Assembly (NCBI GenBank): GCA_023213395.1 | Contig: CM041465.1 | Coordinates: 213,287,741-213,351,740 of the forward strand | DNA from: Cycas panzhihuaensis | Lineage: Eukaryota; Cycadophyta | Length of the DNA stretch: 64,000 nucleotides | Direction of reading: 5' to 3' | Shown here: piece after piece, positions 24,584-36,520 of the stretch | Position numbering within the stretch: position 1 is the stretch's first letter | Layout of the letters: the number at the start of each line of letters is the position of its first letter | Translations under genes and position numbers: made by a program | Notes under the pieces: generated by a model | The model's input: only the letters and a program-made list of their open reading frames with translations | Told to the model about the DNA's origin: nothing | Database searches by the model: none

Positions 24584-25299
24584 TCCCTAGGAGAGGGATC
24601 ACACAGACCAAGGGATGGCACCCCAGGAGCAGGACAGCAATAGCATAGGAGATGTACATATTGATTTTGACAGGAAAGCACAGGCCTCTAGGGGGTCATA
24701 TATAGGCTCATATGATTGTACCCCCTACAAGGATACTAGCTTCCCACATATATGATGTAACATATTATTTTTTAATGGATATATATACGGGGTAATTGGA
24801 ACCCCATTTTGACATGAAATGATGTGTATATCATGTGGTAGATAGCATGTATGCTTTTGTTCTGTAAGTTGCAAATGTTTTGATGGTGTAAATATTTTGT
24901 TGTAAGTATTTTGTTGTAATATGCATGTATTTCCTTCCATGTATGGCTATATGTCTAATAGGAGCACACACATCCACCATAAGTAGAGGTGATAGAGAGG
25001 TGTGAGGTTAGAAATAGAGCAACATGCACATCCACAGAGGAGCATAGCGGAATATGCGAAGGAAGCAATAGGCATGAGAGGAGAGTGATGATACTCCAAG
25101 GCGTTGTCCTAGCCGGGGGATGCCCAAATAGGAGGACAAAGGTTCTTGAGAGGATACGGGAACACAGGTTCTGCGGGAGAAACTGGAAGAAAAAGTGAGA
25201 ATCCATCTTAAATTGCTCTTCTACCTGTGGTTGGAAGAAATGGGAATGATTTAAGATGGTAGTTTAGGCTCGTTTCGGAGCATGGTGGAGAGGCAGTTG
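24584..25299. other. Spacer between PMD gene and gypsy pol
   Basis: AT-rich sequence (24700-24960), possibly the PMD 3' untranslated region, gives way to GC-richer sequence with no recognised coding capacity. The overlapping 69-83-codon frames at 24955-25206 lie opposite each other and have no motif. On the minus strand this would be the pol-to-3'-LTR spacer of gypsy E. Confidence 0.4.
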
Positions 25300-26980
25300 A
25301 AAGATCATATGTAGAACTTCTTAAGGAACTTCCCGTTTACCGCTTTCTCAAATTCTAAGCCTTCCAAGGTGGTGATCCTATAGGCGTCATTATCGAGGCT
25401 TTTGAGAATGACGAAGGGGCCTACCTATTTGGGCCCAAACTTGGCCAAGTGGTCGTAAAGGTATTCCAACTTAACGACGTGGTCCCTAGGGCATAAAAGA
25501 CGGGTACAAAGATGTTTGTCGTAAGTCCTTTGTAGGCGGGCTTTCGAAGCGAGATTCGCTTAGTAAGCCATTAAGCGCCTCTCGTCTAGGGCTTCGAGGT
25601 CTAGGAGGCGAGCCAGGTGGATAGACTTCTCGTCAATGAGGCCTCGAAGGGAAACCCATAGAGAGGGGATCTCCACTTCCAGTGGGAGTACCACCTCAGT
25701 TTTGTAGACTAACGAGAATGGAGTCATTCCAGTAGCCGTGTGGATGGAAGTGCGATAAACCCACAGGCAGAAGGGAGTCGGATGTGCCAATCTCTTTGAG
25801 ATTGGGCAACGATCTTCTTTAGAATGTTGACGAGCATTTTGTTGAAAGATTCAACTTGCCTATTTGCTTGAGGATAATAAGGGGATGACGTCTCATGCGA
25901 GATCTTGAATCTCTCGCACAGCTTGTCCATTTCCTTATTACAAAAGGAAGTTCCATTATCTGTAATTAGGACATCTGGAATCCTGAAACAGTAAACAATA
26001 TGTTGGTAGATGAAGGTGGCTATTGTCTTGCCAAGTGTAGTGAACAAGGAGATTGCCTCTGCCCATTTAGTGAAGTATTCGGTAGCGGTTAAGATATATT
26101 TATATTGTGCGGAAGACGGTAGCGATATAGCCCCAATGAGGTCTAAGCCCCATTGAGAAAAGGGCCACAGAGACACGATAGGGTGTAAAGCCTCGGAAGG
26201 CACATGAAAAATATTGGCGTGCTCTTGGCATCGCTGACATCTAAGGGCATAGGCGTGGGTGTCCTTAAACAAGGACGACCAGTAATAACCCATGCGAAGG
26301 ATCCTTTGGGCCATGGATTGGCCCCCAAAGTGGCCCCCACAAATGCCATGGTGGCATTCGCAGAGTATTTGGTTTGCTTCGTCAGGAGTGACGCAGCGAA
26401 GCAGGATCCCATCGAAGGATCTCCTGTACAACACTTCGTCCACGAGGAAGTGTTGCCTAATGGTGGCGCGGATGCGCGACCTAACCTTATGGCTGGCTTC
26501 AGGGCAATATTCTTGTTGAGTCAAATACCACACAATGTCGCCATACCACTCGTTATCAACGAGAGGGTGAGGGGAAGCATCCTGGATGGTCAAAATAGAC
26601 TCGTCCGGGAAAGAGTCGTCAACAAGAACGCTGCTCGCGTTGGGGATGGTAGCATCAGCTAATTGTTCTGCTACTATCATTCCCTTCTTTGACTTTTTGT
26701 TGATGACTTGCAAGTCAAACTCTTGAAGTAGGACGACCCAACGACCTGCCCTACCCATCAAGTTCGAATGAGTAAGTAAGTAACGCAAGGGATCGGATTG
26801 AACGATCACCTTGGTTGTATTACCAAGCAAGTAATGCCTAAACTTCTTACTTGCATGGACCAAGGAGAGGCATTCCTTCTCGGCGGGAGGATAGTTTAAT
26901 TCAGCGGCAATGAGAGTGCAGCTAATGAAATAAATAGCCCTCTCGGTTCCTGAATCGTCCTCCTATGCGAGCATTGCGCC
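25300..26980 (-). pseudogene. Gypsy E RNase H and integrase
   Basis: The 379-codon minus-strand frame 26863-25724 begins in RNase H (KFRHYLLGNTTKVIVQSDP) and continues to integrase: the zinc-binding module HHGICGGHFGG...CQRCQ, the catalytic core WGLDLIGAI (Asp 1), LITDNGTSF (Asp 2) and ANRQVESFNK (Glu). The C-terminal integrase domain runs on in degraded form to about 25300 (pattern KFGPK-VGPF-ILKSL-NDAYRI). Upstream RNase H extends to about 26980 with an internal TAG. The core is uninterrupted, but the ends are broken. Confidence 0.85.
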
Positions 26981-27998
26981 CAGGGATTCGTCGGTTACCG
27001 AGGTGTACAGGATGAAGGGCCTATCAAAGTGAGGAGGCGCCAACGTAGGGACAGAAACGAGAGCTTCCTTGAGTCCTGCGAAGGCCTTTTGGGTCTTCTC
27101 TGACCAGACAAAAGGGGCTCATTTCTTTAATAGGTTCGTAAGAGGCTTGGCGTTTATGGCAAAATTTGCCAAGAAACGCCTCAGAAAACTAAGCCTTCCT
27201 AGAAACAACTTAATTTGTCATTGGGTTCTAGGCGGCGGTATGTCAAGGATTGCCTTGACTTTTTCTAGATCGATTTGGATTCCTTATTGTGACACAAGAA
27301 AACCCAAGAGTTTGCCTGAAGTGACAGCAAACACGCATTTCAACGGGTTCAAACTGACGTGACACTTGCGGCATCGTATGAAGATGGCCCACAAGTCAGA
27401 GGGATGATGGGTTTTGGTATGCGAAAGGCCCATCATATCGTCCATGAAGACCTCCAATGTATTGTTGATGAGGTCATGAAAGATGAAATACATGGCCCTT
27501 TGATAAGTAGCCCCTGCATTCTTGAGACCAAAGGGCATTGCCTTGTAGGCAAAGGTACCCCATGGCGTAGTGAAGGCCGTCTTGTGGCAGTCTTCAGGAG
27601 AAATCTGAATTTGGTTATAGCTGGAGAAGCCGTCCATTAAGGACATAACTTTGAATCCAGTTGTACGATCAATTATTTGATCAATGAAAGGAGGAGGAAA
27701 GTTGTCCTTAGGACACGCATTGTTTATGTCATGGAAGTCAACACAAATGCGAATAGTCCCGTTCTTCTTGGCAACGGGAACGATATTCGATACCCACTTA
27801 GGGTAATCGATAGAAGAAATGAGTCCCACGTCCAGAAGATTTTTAACCTCTATTTTAATTGTGGCTAAGAGCTTCGTATGGAGGGAATGCTTACGGCGCG
27901 GGATGAGCGTCGTGAGCGATCATAAGGTTGTGCGTGATGATGGAGGGGTCGTTTCCCTTCATGTCGAAATAGTCCCATGCGAACACATCGCAGAATTC
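26981..27998 (-). pseudogene. Gypsy E reverse transcriptase
   Basis: The 181-codon minus-strand frame 27829-27284 has the RT fingers and palm: WVSNIVPVAKKNGTIRICVDF, DNFPPPFIDQIID, MPFGLKNAGATYQRAM and the catalytic box as VFMDDMMG. The thumb continues past a stop to about 27000, with LFLGRLSFLRRFL-like sequence. Upstream, before 27829, the conserved DVFAWDYFDMKG entry segment can be read at about 27950-27985. Catalytic aspartates are present; stops flank the core. Confidence 0.8.
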
Positions 27999-28853
27999 CT
28001 AGAATAGGAGGGAGTATTCCCTTACTTCGTTAGGAGTACACTCCACTCCCACCTTGATGATCTTGTCTGGGGCAAGGACTATGTCCTGAGTTATCCCCAT
28101 GCACATAGCATTCCTCTCCTTGAAATGGAGGGGGGCAAGATCGACAGGAGGAGAAGAAATGGAAGGAGGGATCGGGCCGGCTAGTGTGGACCTAATCGCC
28201 AGGACCTTCTGGTGGCCAAGCTTGTGGTGACCAAGAGGCAAACTGGGCGTGGAGGAGGCTAAGTGCTCCAGCAAAGCCTCGTCGTCCTCAAAGTAGTCCA
28301 CCCCATGGATGACCTGACTTCGAATGGACGAGATACGGGATGGCCTGGGAGCAACAGGATCGGTATAACCTGTAAGCTGCCGAACATCCCTAAGGGACTC
28401 TAAGGGAGAGTCAAGGAGAGATCCCTCGTAAAAAGCAAAAGGGAAACTCTCAACATCATCACCTGTGGAAGGTGATAGAATGGAAGAGCTAGGAACATGA
28501 TGATCAACATGCGCAATGACATGTGACATGTGAAAGTGACTAGGATCTATAACAAAAGGGGTCTTAGGGGGAGACCTAGAACTAGAAGGACGCCCCCCAT
28601 TAGCGCAGAGGAAGGAAATAGAATGAGGAATGTCCTCATCTTCGCTATGGGACCCGTCGTCGTCAAACATAGCGAGATACCCATAGCTTCCGACGTTGAT
28701 GGGGGCAAAATGCATTAAATCAGGGGAAGAAGATATAGGATCTTCTTCGTGATGAGCAGAATCAGGGATTTCGATGGAGCAAGCCGAGGTATGATCGAAA
28801 GGGCATTTGTTTCCCTTCGTATGGCCATAGCTTGCCTGAGTAGAAGGCCTAAT
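27999..28853 (-). pseudogene. Gypsy E protease-RT linker
   Basis: A 238-codon minus-strand frame (28715-27999) lies between protease and RT. It is rich in Ser, Pro, His and Asp and ends with an IIKVGVECTPNEVREYS stretch that resembles the segment preceding RT in plant Tat-type pol. It has no separate enzymatic motif that I can name. It is probably the pol linker rather than an independent gene. Confidence 0.55.
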
Positions 28854-29774
28854 TTATTTAGCGAGCGATCGCTCGCGGGAGACAACTTTCATGTGTCCAT
28901 TATGGACAAATTTAAGTTGCCCCCAACGGGTAGAACACACAGCTCCCATTTGGTCAAGCCATGGTCGACCCAGAAGTAGGTTGTAATCAATGTCAACATC
29001 GAGGATAACGATGTCAGTAACGACAATCTTATCCTCGAGAGTAAGAGGTATCGAAACGGATCCCAGGGGAGTCTTCTCGCTACCGTCATAACCCTGACAT
29101 CGCCATGGAACAAGTTCCAAGTCAGAAATGCCAAGCTCTTGCATAACGCACAAGGGTATGGCATTGACGGAAGAACCATTGTCTACGACGGTTCTTCGCA
29201 ACGTGCAATCAGGAGTATCTATGGTAATGGTGAAAGGGAAGTTCCATTGACATTTCCTTCCACTGGACGAGGGAAGGTCTCTAGGATCGAAAGAGATGAC
29301 GGGTTCACAACTTTGGGTTGTGCCCAAGACATGAACGGACGCGTCATTCGATCCTAGAGCTTCTAAGAGAAGCGTTCGTTGCTCGGGGTAACTTCTCAAG
29401 ACGTCCATGATGGACATCCCAGCAGCCATGGTGAGAAGCTCTTCAACTACAGAGAAAGGCTTACCCCTCCCTGTGGGTTGGGTAAGGGCTCTCCTAAAGT
29501 CGAATCGACCAGGGCAGACACGAATGCTCTTGGGAAGTGTGGGAATCTCTGGAGGAACGGCTTCCGGAGGAGGATCAAGTTGCGAGGTAGATGCAGAGGC
29601 ACCAGTTGCCTCCTTTTCGACTTGAGACCGGGTCAACGTATAAAGGGGAGTGGTCTCAAGCATCTGGATCACCTTCTTTCCCTTGTTACAGGACCACGAA
29701 GGTGATGGAGCATGGCAGTCAGGGGAGTGCGAAGGGGGAGATGGCATTCGCACACTCTTCCCTCTACCATGCAA
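28854..29774 (-). pseudogene. Gypsy E protease region
   Basis: A 306-codon minus-strand frame. The retropepsin active site is VVDNGSSVNAIP (residues about 196-207; D-N-G in place of D-T/S-G, as is common in OTA-type elements). The flap-distal motif is NLLLGRPWL (near residue 275). The N-terminal 100 residues are Pro/Ser-rich gag-protease linker. The frame ends at a stop just before 28853, and adjacent pol lies in separate pieces, so the polyprotein is interrupted. Confidence 0.75.
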
Positions 29775-29819
29775 AGGGCGAGAATCGGGGGATCTATCCC
29801 GATTTCGATTGTTCTTTTG

Positions 29820-31836
29820 TTAAATATCACGATCATGTTCCCCATGTTTGGGGAACGGGTCTCTATGAACGGGTTGATCGAGGTTAGGCCTCGATGCCCG
29901 TCTAGGGGATGAATCACGCAGCGGGGCATCACGTGGGTGTTGCACCTGACAACGTGAATCATCGTGGAAACACTCCCCATGGATGGAACACCACCTCTTC
30001 TCGAGAGGAGGATCAATCCTCCTTGCTTGAGAAGGTTGGGTGTTACCCCCTTTGGGGGGAATGGCACGAGAAGCTTGTTGAACTGGTTTATGGGAGCTCG
30101 GCGATGAACGGGACTGGAGTTTAAGCTCCTTCATCATGCGTTCAAATGAGCGAATAGCGGAGGTAAGAGGATCTAAGGTCCTCTCAGTCGGATAAGAGGT
30201 AGACCTAGCAGGTTGCAAAGGTTTGGTTTCCTTCGCTGGCGGAGGTGCCTCACGACGTTGTGAGGGCTTAGGAGGTTTCTTGAGTCTGGCTTGGATCTCA
30301 ATGGCCTCCAATGCCAAGCACCTCGTAATCGCAGAGTCGCATGTGGTTACCCCCATCTTAAGGACTTCCACATGCACTTCTGGGCAAAGTGCATTGACGA
30401 AGAGATCCCGCTTCAACTCTTTAGGCAATATGGCCTTGGTAGAGTGAAGGAGATTGTGAAACCGTCGCACAAAGTCACGATTCATTTCATCATGACCTTA
30501 TTTAAGCAACATGAGCACTTTCATTCCGCTCTCGAATGGACGGGCTACATCAAAGTAATTGACGAACTCGTCCACCAATTGCTGGAATGAAGAAATGGAA
30601 TGGCCAGGGAGGTAGTAGAACCACTTGAGGGCATCACCCTACAAGGATCGTAGAAATAGCTTCATCAGAATGTGATCATAAGCCCAATAATCTATGCACG
30701 CCATAGAGAAACTATGCACATGCTCGGTTGGGTCTTACGACAAAGTTCTGTCGAATTTAGAAATATCAGGAGGGTGAGGCAGCAGGTTAGTCTTTAGCGC
30801 ATCAACGAACAACGACGTCAACTGGTAGTCCATGAAGGGATGTGTCCTTACATGGGCTAAAGGATCGACGAATGGTAATGAAACAGGAATGGATGGGGGT
30901 GGTAAACCCATCCCTCCTTAGGGAAACACCCCTTGTTGGAAAGGAGGTTGTGGATAAACGCCTTGGAAGGGAGGCATGCTCCCTGGCAAAGGCGTGGCAA
31001 CAGGAGTTGCGCTAGATGGCAGAAACAAAGGGTGAGGGACCGGGTTTTGCCCATATGGGCCACCCGTAGGTGGCGCAACCCCATATGGGTGCAATGGGTC
31101 CACCCCATAAGCAGGAAGATGGTTTCCCCTACCACCTTTGAGGTTGAGACGTGTAACCTGGGGGCACGTAAAGGGAAGGACCACCAGATGGGTTTTAAGC
31201 ATATGTAGGAGCGGGTCCTACATAGTTGATGGAAGCAGTATTAGTAGGTCCTCAAGGCCTACTAGGAAACGCATGTGCCATGTTTAAAGGTGGCGCATTC
31301 GTTTGACTCGGAAATGGCATGCTAACCCCAAGTTGGGGAAAGGACATGCCGCAAACGAGTCCTGAAGAAGTAGGACCGTGGCTAGGGATAGATGGTGCAA
31401 CACTTACCCTGGGAGCCGGTGTAGACACAGCATAGGACGAGTGTATGCAAGTAGAAGAATCATTTGCCATAGGAGGCACAGGTATGGATGAAGAAGATGC
31501 TAAATTGTGCAGAACTTCTTCAAACCACCTAGGATGCGGTTGGCAGCGAGTTGCTCGAAAGTACTCACTGAGCGCTTCAACCACGTCGGCGAGAAGGGTA
31601 TCCTCGTAGCCATACGAGGTCGACTGGATCTTAAATATCGAGGATCCCTCAGGGTGCTCCTCGTAAGGCTCACCAGTAGGATGGTGAGTTTTGTGAGGAG
31701 ACAAACCTTCTACTGCATGCGCAGAAGGATGAAACTCAGAAGGGCGAAACGGGTCACCCAGATAGTAGACAGAATCATCACCCTCATGGGTGGATCCAGG
31801 AATGGACACAGGAAACTCTTGAGTTCCTAAGACCAT
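29820..31836 (-). pseudogene. Gypsy E gag
   Basis: On the minus strand gag begins near 31836 (194-codon frame to 31252), with a Pro/Ser-rich N-terminus. The 92-94-codon frames at 30857-31202 continue the Pro/Gly-rich zone. The conserved Retrotrans_gag core is spread over 30840-30490 with a stop, then a 221-codon frame (30485-29820) has RDFVRRFHNLL, LCPEVHVEV and a zinc-binding RWCSIHGECFHDDSRC (about 29950-29996), typical of Tat-type gag. At least three stops break the gene. Confidence 0.7.
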
Positions 31837-32120
31837 GGTATGATAAGTCTAATCGGACTAGTAACCTTCCATTGTCGAATCAAGGTTTGACGATAGAAGA
31901 GAACGAGGTGATTAGTCTTCTAACAACGACGATAGACCTCGCAAGCGACGTGAGAAACGTCGCATGCTACGCCTTTGTAAGCATTGTTAGAAGAAAGCAA
32001 AAAGAGGGAAATGAAGCAAGCACATTGGGAGCTGCCCAACTAGAACATAGAATAAGAAACTAGCTAGAGGCAAGAACACCAACGAAAAGGGGAAGCGAAA
32101 CTAGTTCCCTTACTAGCAGT

Positions 32121-32139
32121 TCCTCGGTATGGTCGCCAG
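32121..32139 (-). other. Primer-binding site of gypsy E
   Basis: The minus strand reads TGGCGACCATACCGAGGAA starting at 32139, one base from the TG/CA LTR edge. It begins TGGCGAC, as do the Arg-type primer sites of Ogre/Tat elements, and differs clearly from the TGGTATCAGAGC sites of the copias here. The exact tRNA is not identified. Confidence 0.55.
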
Positions 32140-34037
32140 TGAAACGCTTGCTACGGGGTGGTGTCCCTACATCTAGCAAAAGGGTATAAAAATGTGCAAA
32201 ACTAATTAAACTAGGTAGCAAGAACTTCACCTCACAGGGCATCCGTGCACCAGAGCGAGGATTTGGAACTGCAGAGGTGCCCGGTTGCTTCCAGGTAGCC
32301 GTGCAAAGCAAGGCCTTCCTACCCCTCGGATGGCCGGGAAGAGGAGAAAGTGCCTGGCGCGTTGCGTCTTCTCAAGGTAATGAGAAGGCAACGAAACAGA
32401 AAGGCAAGCAAACTAATGTATGGGTGAAGGCGAAAAGGGGGTACAACGAGGGTAGCTCAAATATAAGGTAAACAATCTGACTAAGCTAAGCTAACCGATA
32501 TAGGAAACAATGCAAAATAAACACACTTTCATTTTTCTCTTTTTAATCTTTTACACGTTCCTAACTATACAAGCAGATGTATAAAAGACAACAATGTAAA
32601 AGGGATATGCAGGGAACAAGAAGAGTACCTGGATCTGGTGCCCGAGTGGACTGCAGCTCGTCCCTTTAAGCCCCGCTCCTTTCTACTCTGTTCGTTGTGC
32701 ATGCGATGCCGGTCGACGATAGTTGCCGTAAGCAACAGAAGAGGGGCTAACTTACCTCCTCTTAAACATGCAAAAGCAAAAACGAAAAAGAAGCAAAAGC
32801 GTGAAATAATAAGGAATGCACCACACGTAGAAATAACCTGCAATGGGTTTCGTTTCACTCACTGCTCCACTAATGCGAGATCCTGCAAGCAAGTTAGGAG
32901 AATACCTCTCTCTCGGAAGGGGGGGCTACAAAATATACCGAAGATACGTACTAAAATCAAATGGAACTACATAAATCTACATTTAAGCATCAATATGTAG
33001 CAAAGTAAAATGACAACATGCAATAAAGACTCCCACCACCGTACACCATAAACACACCCAAAAACAAAAAGAGTATAGCCTCGGAATGGCTAACTCACCC
33101 ACAAAGGATCTCCACGGAACTCAGAAAGGAGAAACGGGCCGACAACAAGGTCATAGGGCAACAAACGATGACAGAGAAGGGAGCAACAGAAAGGTTTAGG
33201 GCTTAGGTAGGGCCCAACACTGACGAGTGGGATTTCAGGAACCGGCGTGGCAACAGGTTGCCAGCGCTGGTTTTAACACCGAAACTAGATTCCCCAAATT
33301 CCCTTAATCTGTTTCCTAAGAAGGCACTAAAGACAAAGGGAAAGAGGATAAGGGATGGAACCCTTGGGGAGAAGGGCAACAAGGGGGATGGAACCCCGCC
33401 TACCTCCCTCAAATCCTCTTTATGTTACCCCTTTGCAACAGCCAACCAAGAAAGGGTTGAGAGGGATTATTTGGAAAAAACAGTAATGCCTCAAAAGAAA
33501 AAGGGAATAGTATCAATCAAGTGCAATAACATAAAGCTGTACAAACTAGAATTTTATTCATCCAAACACAAAAGAAATAAGAACACAATTTGTAAGTAAG
33601 AATAGAGAATACCTTGTTGGGGGAGAATCAAACATGAGTTTGCTATTAGGAAACAGCAGGAATAACCAGTGTATGATGAATAATAATGGCAGGTTTTTAC
33701 AATAGTAAAGTATGGAAATATCTTTGTAAACTTGGAGCCTTAGTAGTTGGTCCTTTTGAGGAACTTTTGGTATAAATCTATCTTCAGACCTTAGTCACTT
33801 ACAAGAAGAGGTGAGACTTGTTGTAGAGAGTTGTGAGGGCAGTAATGGTCCCTAAAAATCTAGCTTGTAGTAGTGTCTTCTCCTTTGTGACAGGTTTCTG
33901 TGCATATAGAGTATGTCTCTCTATGTGAATTTTTAGTAGAAAAAGGTAGAAAAATAGGTAAAAGATCCCAAAATGAGGAAGAAACTTCCCCTTTATCCCC
34001 TATTCACTGTTGGTAAACATTGGGGATGTCAGGGCAA

Positions 34038-34281
34038 CTCGAATCGATAGACGCCATGCGGCAGTTCTACGAAAAAAGCAGAAACTGTCACGTGGTTTTC
34101 TTTTTTGAAATTCAAACTATCGTATCGCGACAAACCTGGCGATACCGTAGCTAAGCTGACTCGAATCAACAGGCGCCACGCGGTAGTTCCGCAAAAAAAG
34201 CGGAAACTGTCGCGTGGTTTTCTTTTTTGAAATTCAAACAGTCGTACTGCGACAAACTTGGCGGTACCATGGCAAAGACTG
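34038..34281. repeat. Two tandem 122-bp units
   Basis: Unit 1 (34038-34159) and unit 2 (34160-34281) both start CTCGAATC and share blocks such as CGTGGTTTTCTTTTTTGAAA and GCGACAAAC. They differ by scattered substitutions and have no obvious length change. The duplication lies within the R/U5 part of the putative gypsy E LTR. Confidence 0.85.
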
Positions 34282-34804
34282 CGATCACCGAGTTCTGGCG
34301 ATTCAAACCTGTAATGAAAAAAGAATAAAAGCAATGAGACATAAAGGTTTTGGAATCATTATTGAGAGTAAAGTAAGCCTAAAACAGTAGGGGGGAACAT
34401 CCAAATGATGGGCAAGTAACTAGAATAGTAAAGCGGGTCTCAACCAAGGGATTAACCGGGCTTGGAGGAGACCACAACATGAGCCAAATGTCGTAAAATG
34501 GGCAGACATGATTGACTAAAACATCCCGAGAGGCCGTGGAGACGATGTGGGTGGCTGTGCGCCATATGGGGTGTAGCATTCACTGAAGAATGCCCCCGTT
34601 ATGAGTCATCATAGGCTGATAGTGTGCTGTAAGCACATGCAACATGATTAGGCAGAGAAGTGATGCATGCAGGTAGGCATATGTCAAGTAGTCTATACTA
34701 AATAATCTCAATCAACCACGAGTGGGGAGAAGTGAGAACATATACCTGAACATACCTGGGTCGATGTGCCTTGAGTCCATTCCCAGTAGCTGGGAAATAA
34801 CTCC

Positions 34805-34813
34805 CTATTTATA
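34805..34813 (-). promoter_or_regulatory. TATA box in putative LTR of gypsy E
   Basis: The minus strand reads TATAAATAG. It lies about 175 bases inside the 5' edge of the putative LTR and points towards gag, as an LTR promoter should. A motif match only. Confidence 0.4.
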
Positions 34814-34988
34814 ATGGTCGATTATTATCTTGTTTGAAGTCGGCTAGAATTAGGACAGTTCATTGTGAGTGAACCATTAATGAAATCGGCTAGAAAATTG
34901 GCTTACTGGTCGGCTAATATTTTTGCACTCATTTCTGGGGTTTAAGTCGATTGACAAGCCCTTAAAGAGAGGGTTTTCCTGAAACGCA

Positions 34989-35513
34989 ATAATAAGTATA
35001 TACATCATCTTTTTTTAATTAGAAGTTTGGCCATTCTTCTATGTCACTATATTAACATGTATATGTTTCATCTCTTTTGAACTTCATCTTTTTATTCATT
35101 CACTCACTCATTTAATCTATTATCATCAAAGTTGACTTACATTCTAACATAGTATTAGAGCTATGATTTATTTTTTCAAAATTTGGTATCAAAAATTAAG
35201 GTTTAAATCCTATAGTACAACATTTTAGAGCCTACTTTTCAATTCTTTTAGAGCCTTGTTAACATGCTTAAGAACCTGATTTTGTGCCTGATTAGTTACC
35301 TATTTTTTATTCATTTGAAAGAGTTTTTTAAAGATATTTGAAGTTGTATTTTATGCATATTTTTATGACTGATTTTTATTATCATTTGAAACATCTTTGG
35401 GGCTATTTTATCATTATTTTTAAGTTATTTTAAGGGGTTGTTTTGATGTTGCTATGAGGTTATTTTGAAGCATGTTTAAATTTATTAAAAAGATAATTTT
35501 TTGTTATCATTAT
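34989..35513 (+). repeat. Family F LTR fragment, primer site and internal start
   Basis: 34989-35149 matches the last half of the LTR at 41829-42147 (shared ATTCATTCACTCACTCATTT and AATTAGAAGTTTG), ending TCTAACA. A primer-site-like TAGTATTAGAGC (35150) follows, and then AT-rich internal sequence without genes to 35513. The LTR lacks its first half, which is replaced by gypsy E sequence. Confidence 0.65.
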
Positions 35514-35745
35514 TGTTAGAAAATAGAACCTGCAATAAGATATTCACAAATAGAACCAAATAGAACAAAAACACCTCTACAGGATTGAACGGTATCATTA
35601 AAGTACCTCAATTATATTAACAAAACATCGTTACAATAGATACAATATGATACACAATATTGTGTATTTATAATACAAGTTATGATGATGAGAGTAGAAC
35701 CCACTTGCAAGGGGGATAAAACAAATGTGCATTAATATTCCAACA
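35514..35745 (-). repeat. 3' LTR of gag-only element copy 2
   Basis: The 232-bp LTR starts TGTTAGAAAATAG and ends TTCCAACA on the plus strand. It aligns with 38578-38808 along its full length with few differences. Confidence 0.9.
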
Positions 35746-36115
35746 TTCCTCCTTAATGCACATTTGGGTCATTTGTATTTGCAACGTTTTGTCCTTGGAA
35801 ATGTCCTGAGAATGATGTCTTCAACTCAATCCTTGTCTTCATTCTTCTAGTGATGTCTTGATGCAGAATGATGTCTTCATCTTGATTTTCGTCTTCAATT
35901 CTGTACTGATGCTTTTGTAAGATGATATTCTCAACTTGATTTCTGTCTTCAATCCTATAGTGATGATGTTGATGTAGCAGTTCTAGCAAGTGCAAATTCT
36001 GATTCTTCATTGTGGCTGGTCTAGTCTAATTGTGATGAAGATCCTATAAGTAACCATCTTCGAACATAATTTGCTTATCATCGTTGTCCTGTATAAGTTT
36101 TTGATCAACAGTGAT

Positions 36116-36376
36116 TTATTCAACCTTACGAGTAGAGTCTTGATCAACTTTCATACTTTTTGAACTTAAATCAATGCTCAAAGAAGGAACATCATTCAAA
36201 CTTGAATCAATACTTAAAGTAGGAATATCATCAATATAAGACTCATCCTTTATAGGACCATCGGATTTATATTCAATTTCTCTTGAAATCATGGTATCAT
36301 CTATATAAACCTTTATCAACTCATCGCTTTCAACGTCTTCATCAATAGTTATAGTCTCATCAATACATTCAACCAT
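36116..36376 (-). CDS. Short acidic frame downstream of gag
   Basis: An 86-codon minus-strand frame, rich in Asp, Glu, Ser and Ile (repeats around SIDSSLNDVPSLSIDLSS), lies about 140 bases downstream of the gag frame. It contains two imperfect copies of a D-x-PSLSID-like unit. It could be the decayed C-terminal part of gag or a repeat-derived frame. I recognise no function, and it may be non-coding. Confidence 0.25.
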   Translation of the reverse strand: MVECIDETITIDEDVESDELIKVYIDDTMISREIEYKSDGPIKDESYIDDIPTLSIDSSLNDVPSLSIDLSSKSMKVDQDSTRKVE

Positions 36377-36520
36377 CGTTTCTTTATATTAAGTAGAAAT
36401 TTCATCAGTGCTCATACATTCTTCATCTTGACATGTCGTTTCATCAGTATTGATGATATTTTCTTCATTCATTATACCTATACCATAACCATAACTGGCC
36501 TTAATTACCTTTTCAGTCAT

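Larger units (their letters stand above)
25300..34988 (-). mobile_element. Gypsy (OTA/Tat-like) element E, minus strand, 3' LTR not found
   Basis: On the minus strand: a long putative 5' LTR (34988-32140), a primer site beginning TGGCGACC (32139), gag (31836-29820), protease (29774-28854), RT (about 28000-26980), RNase H and integrase (26980-25300). Gag-PR-RT-RH-INT order, a protease with DNGSS, and a TGGCGAC-type primer site (unlike the Met type) point to the Ogre/Tat/Athila side of Ty3/gypsy. No extra archaeal-type RNase H is evident between RNase H and integrase. Multiple stops make it inactive. A matching 3' LTR to the left is not visible. Confidence 0.7.
32140..34988 (-). repeat. Putative long 5' LTR of gypsy E
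   Basis: The segment starts TGAAACGC next to the primer site and ends GAAACGCA, where homology to the family F LTR begins (34989). That gives TG...CA ends and 2849 bp, long but within the range known for Ogre/Tat elements. A minus-strand TATAAATAG lies at 34805-34813. No second copy exists in the window, so the call rests on the primer site, the ends and the interrupted F LTR. No credible gene is inside. Confidence 0.45.

Noticed and set aside
26204-26662. 152-codon plus-strand frame over gypsy integrase
   Set aside because: Antisense shadow of the integrase frame, which has all catalytic motifs on the minus strand.
31507-31830. Plus-strand 107-codon frame over gypsy gag
   Set aside because: Shadow of the minus-strand gag N-terminus.
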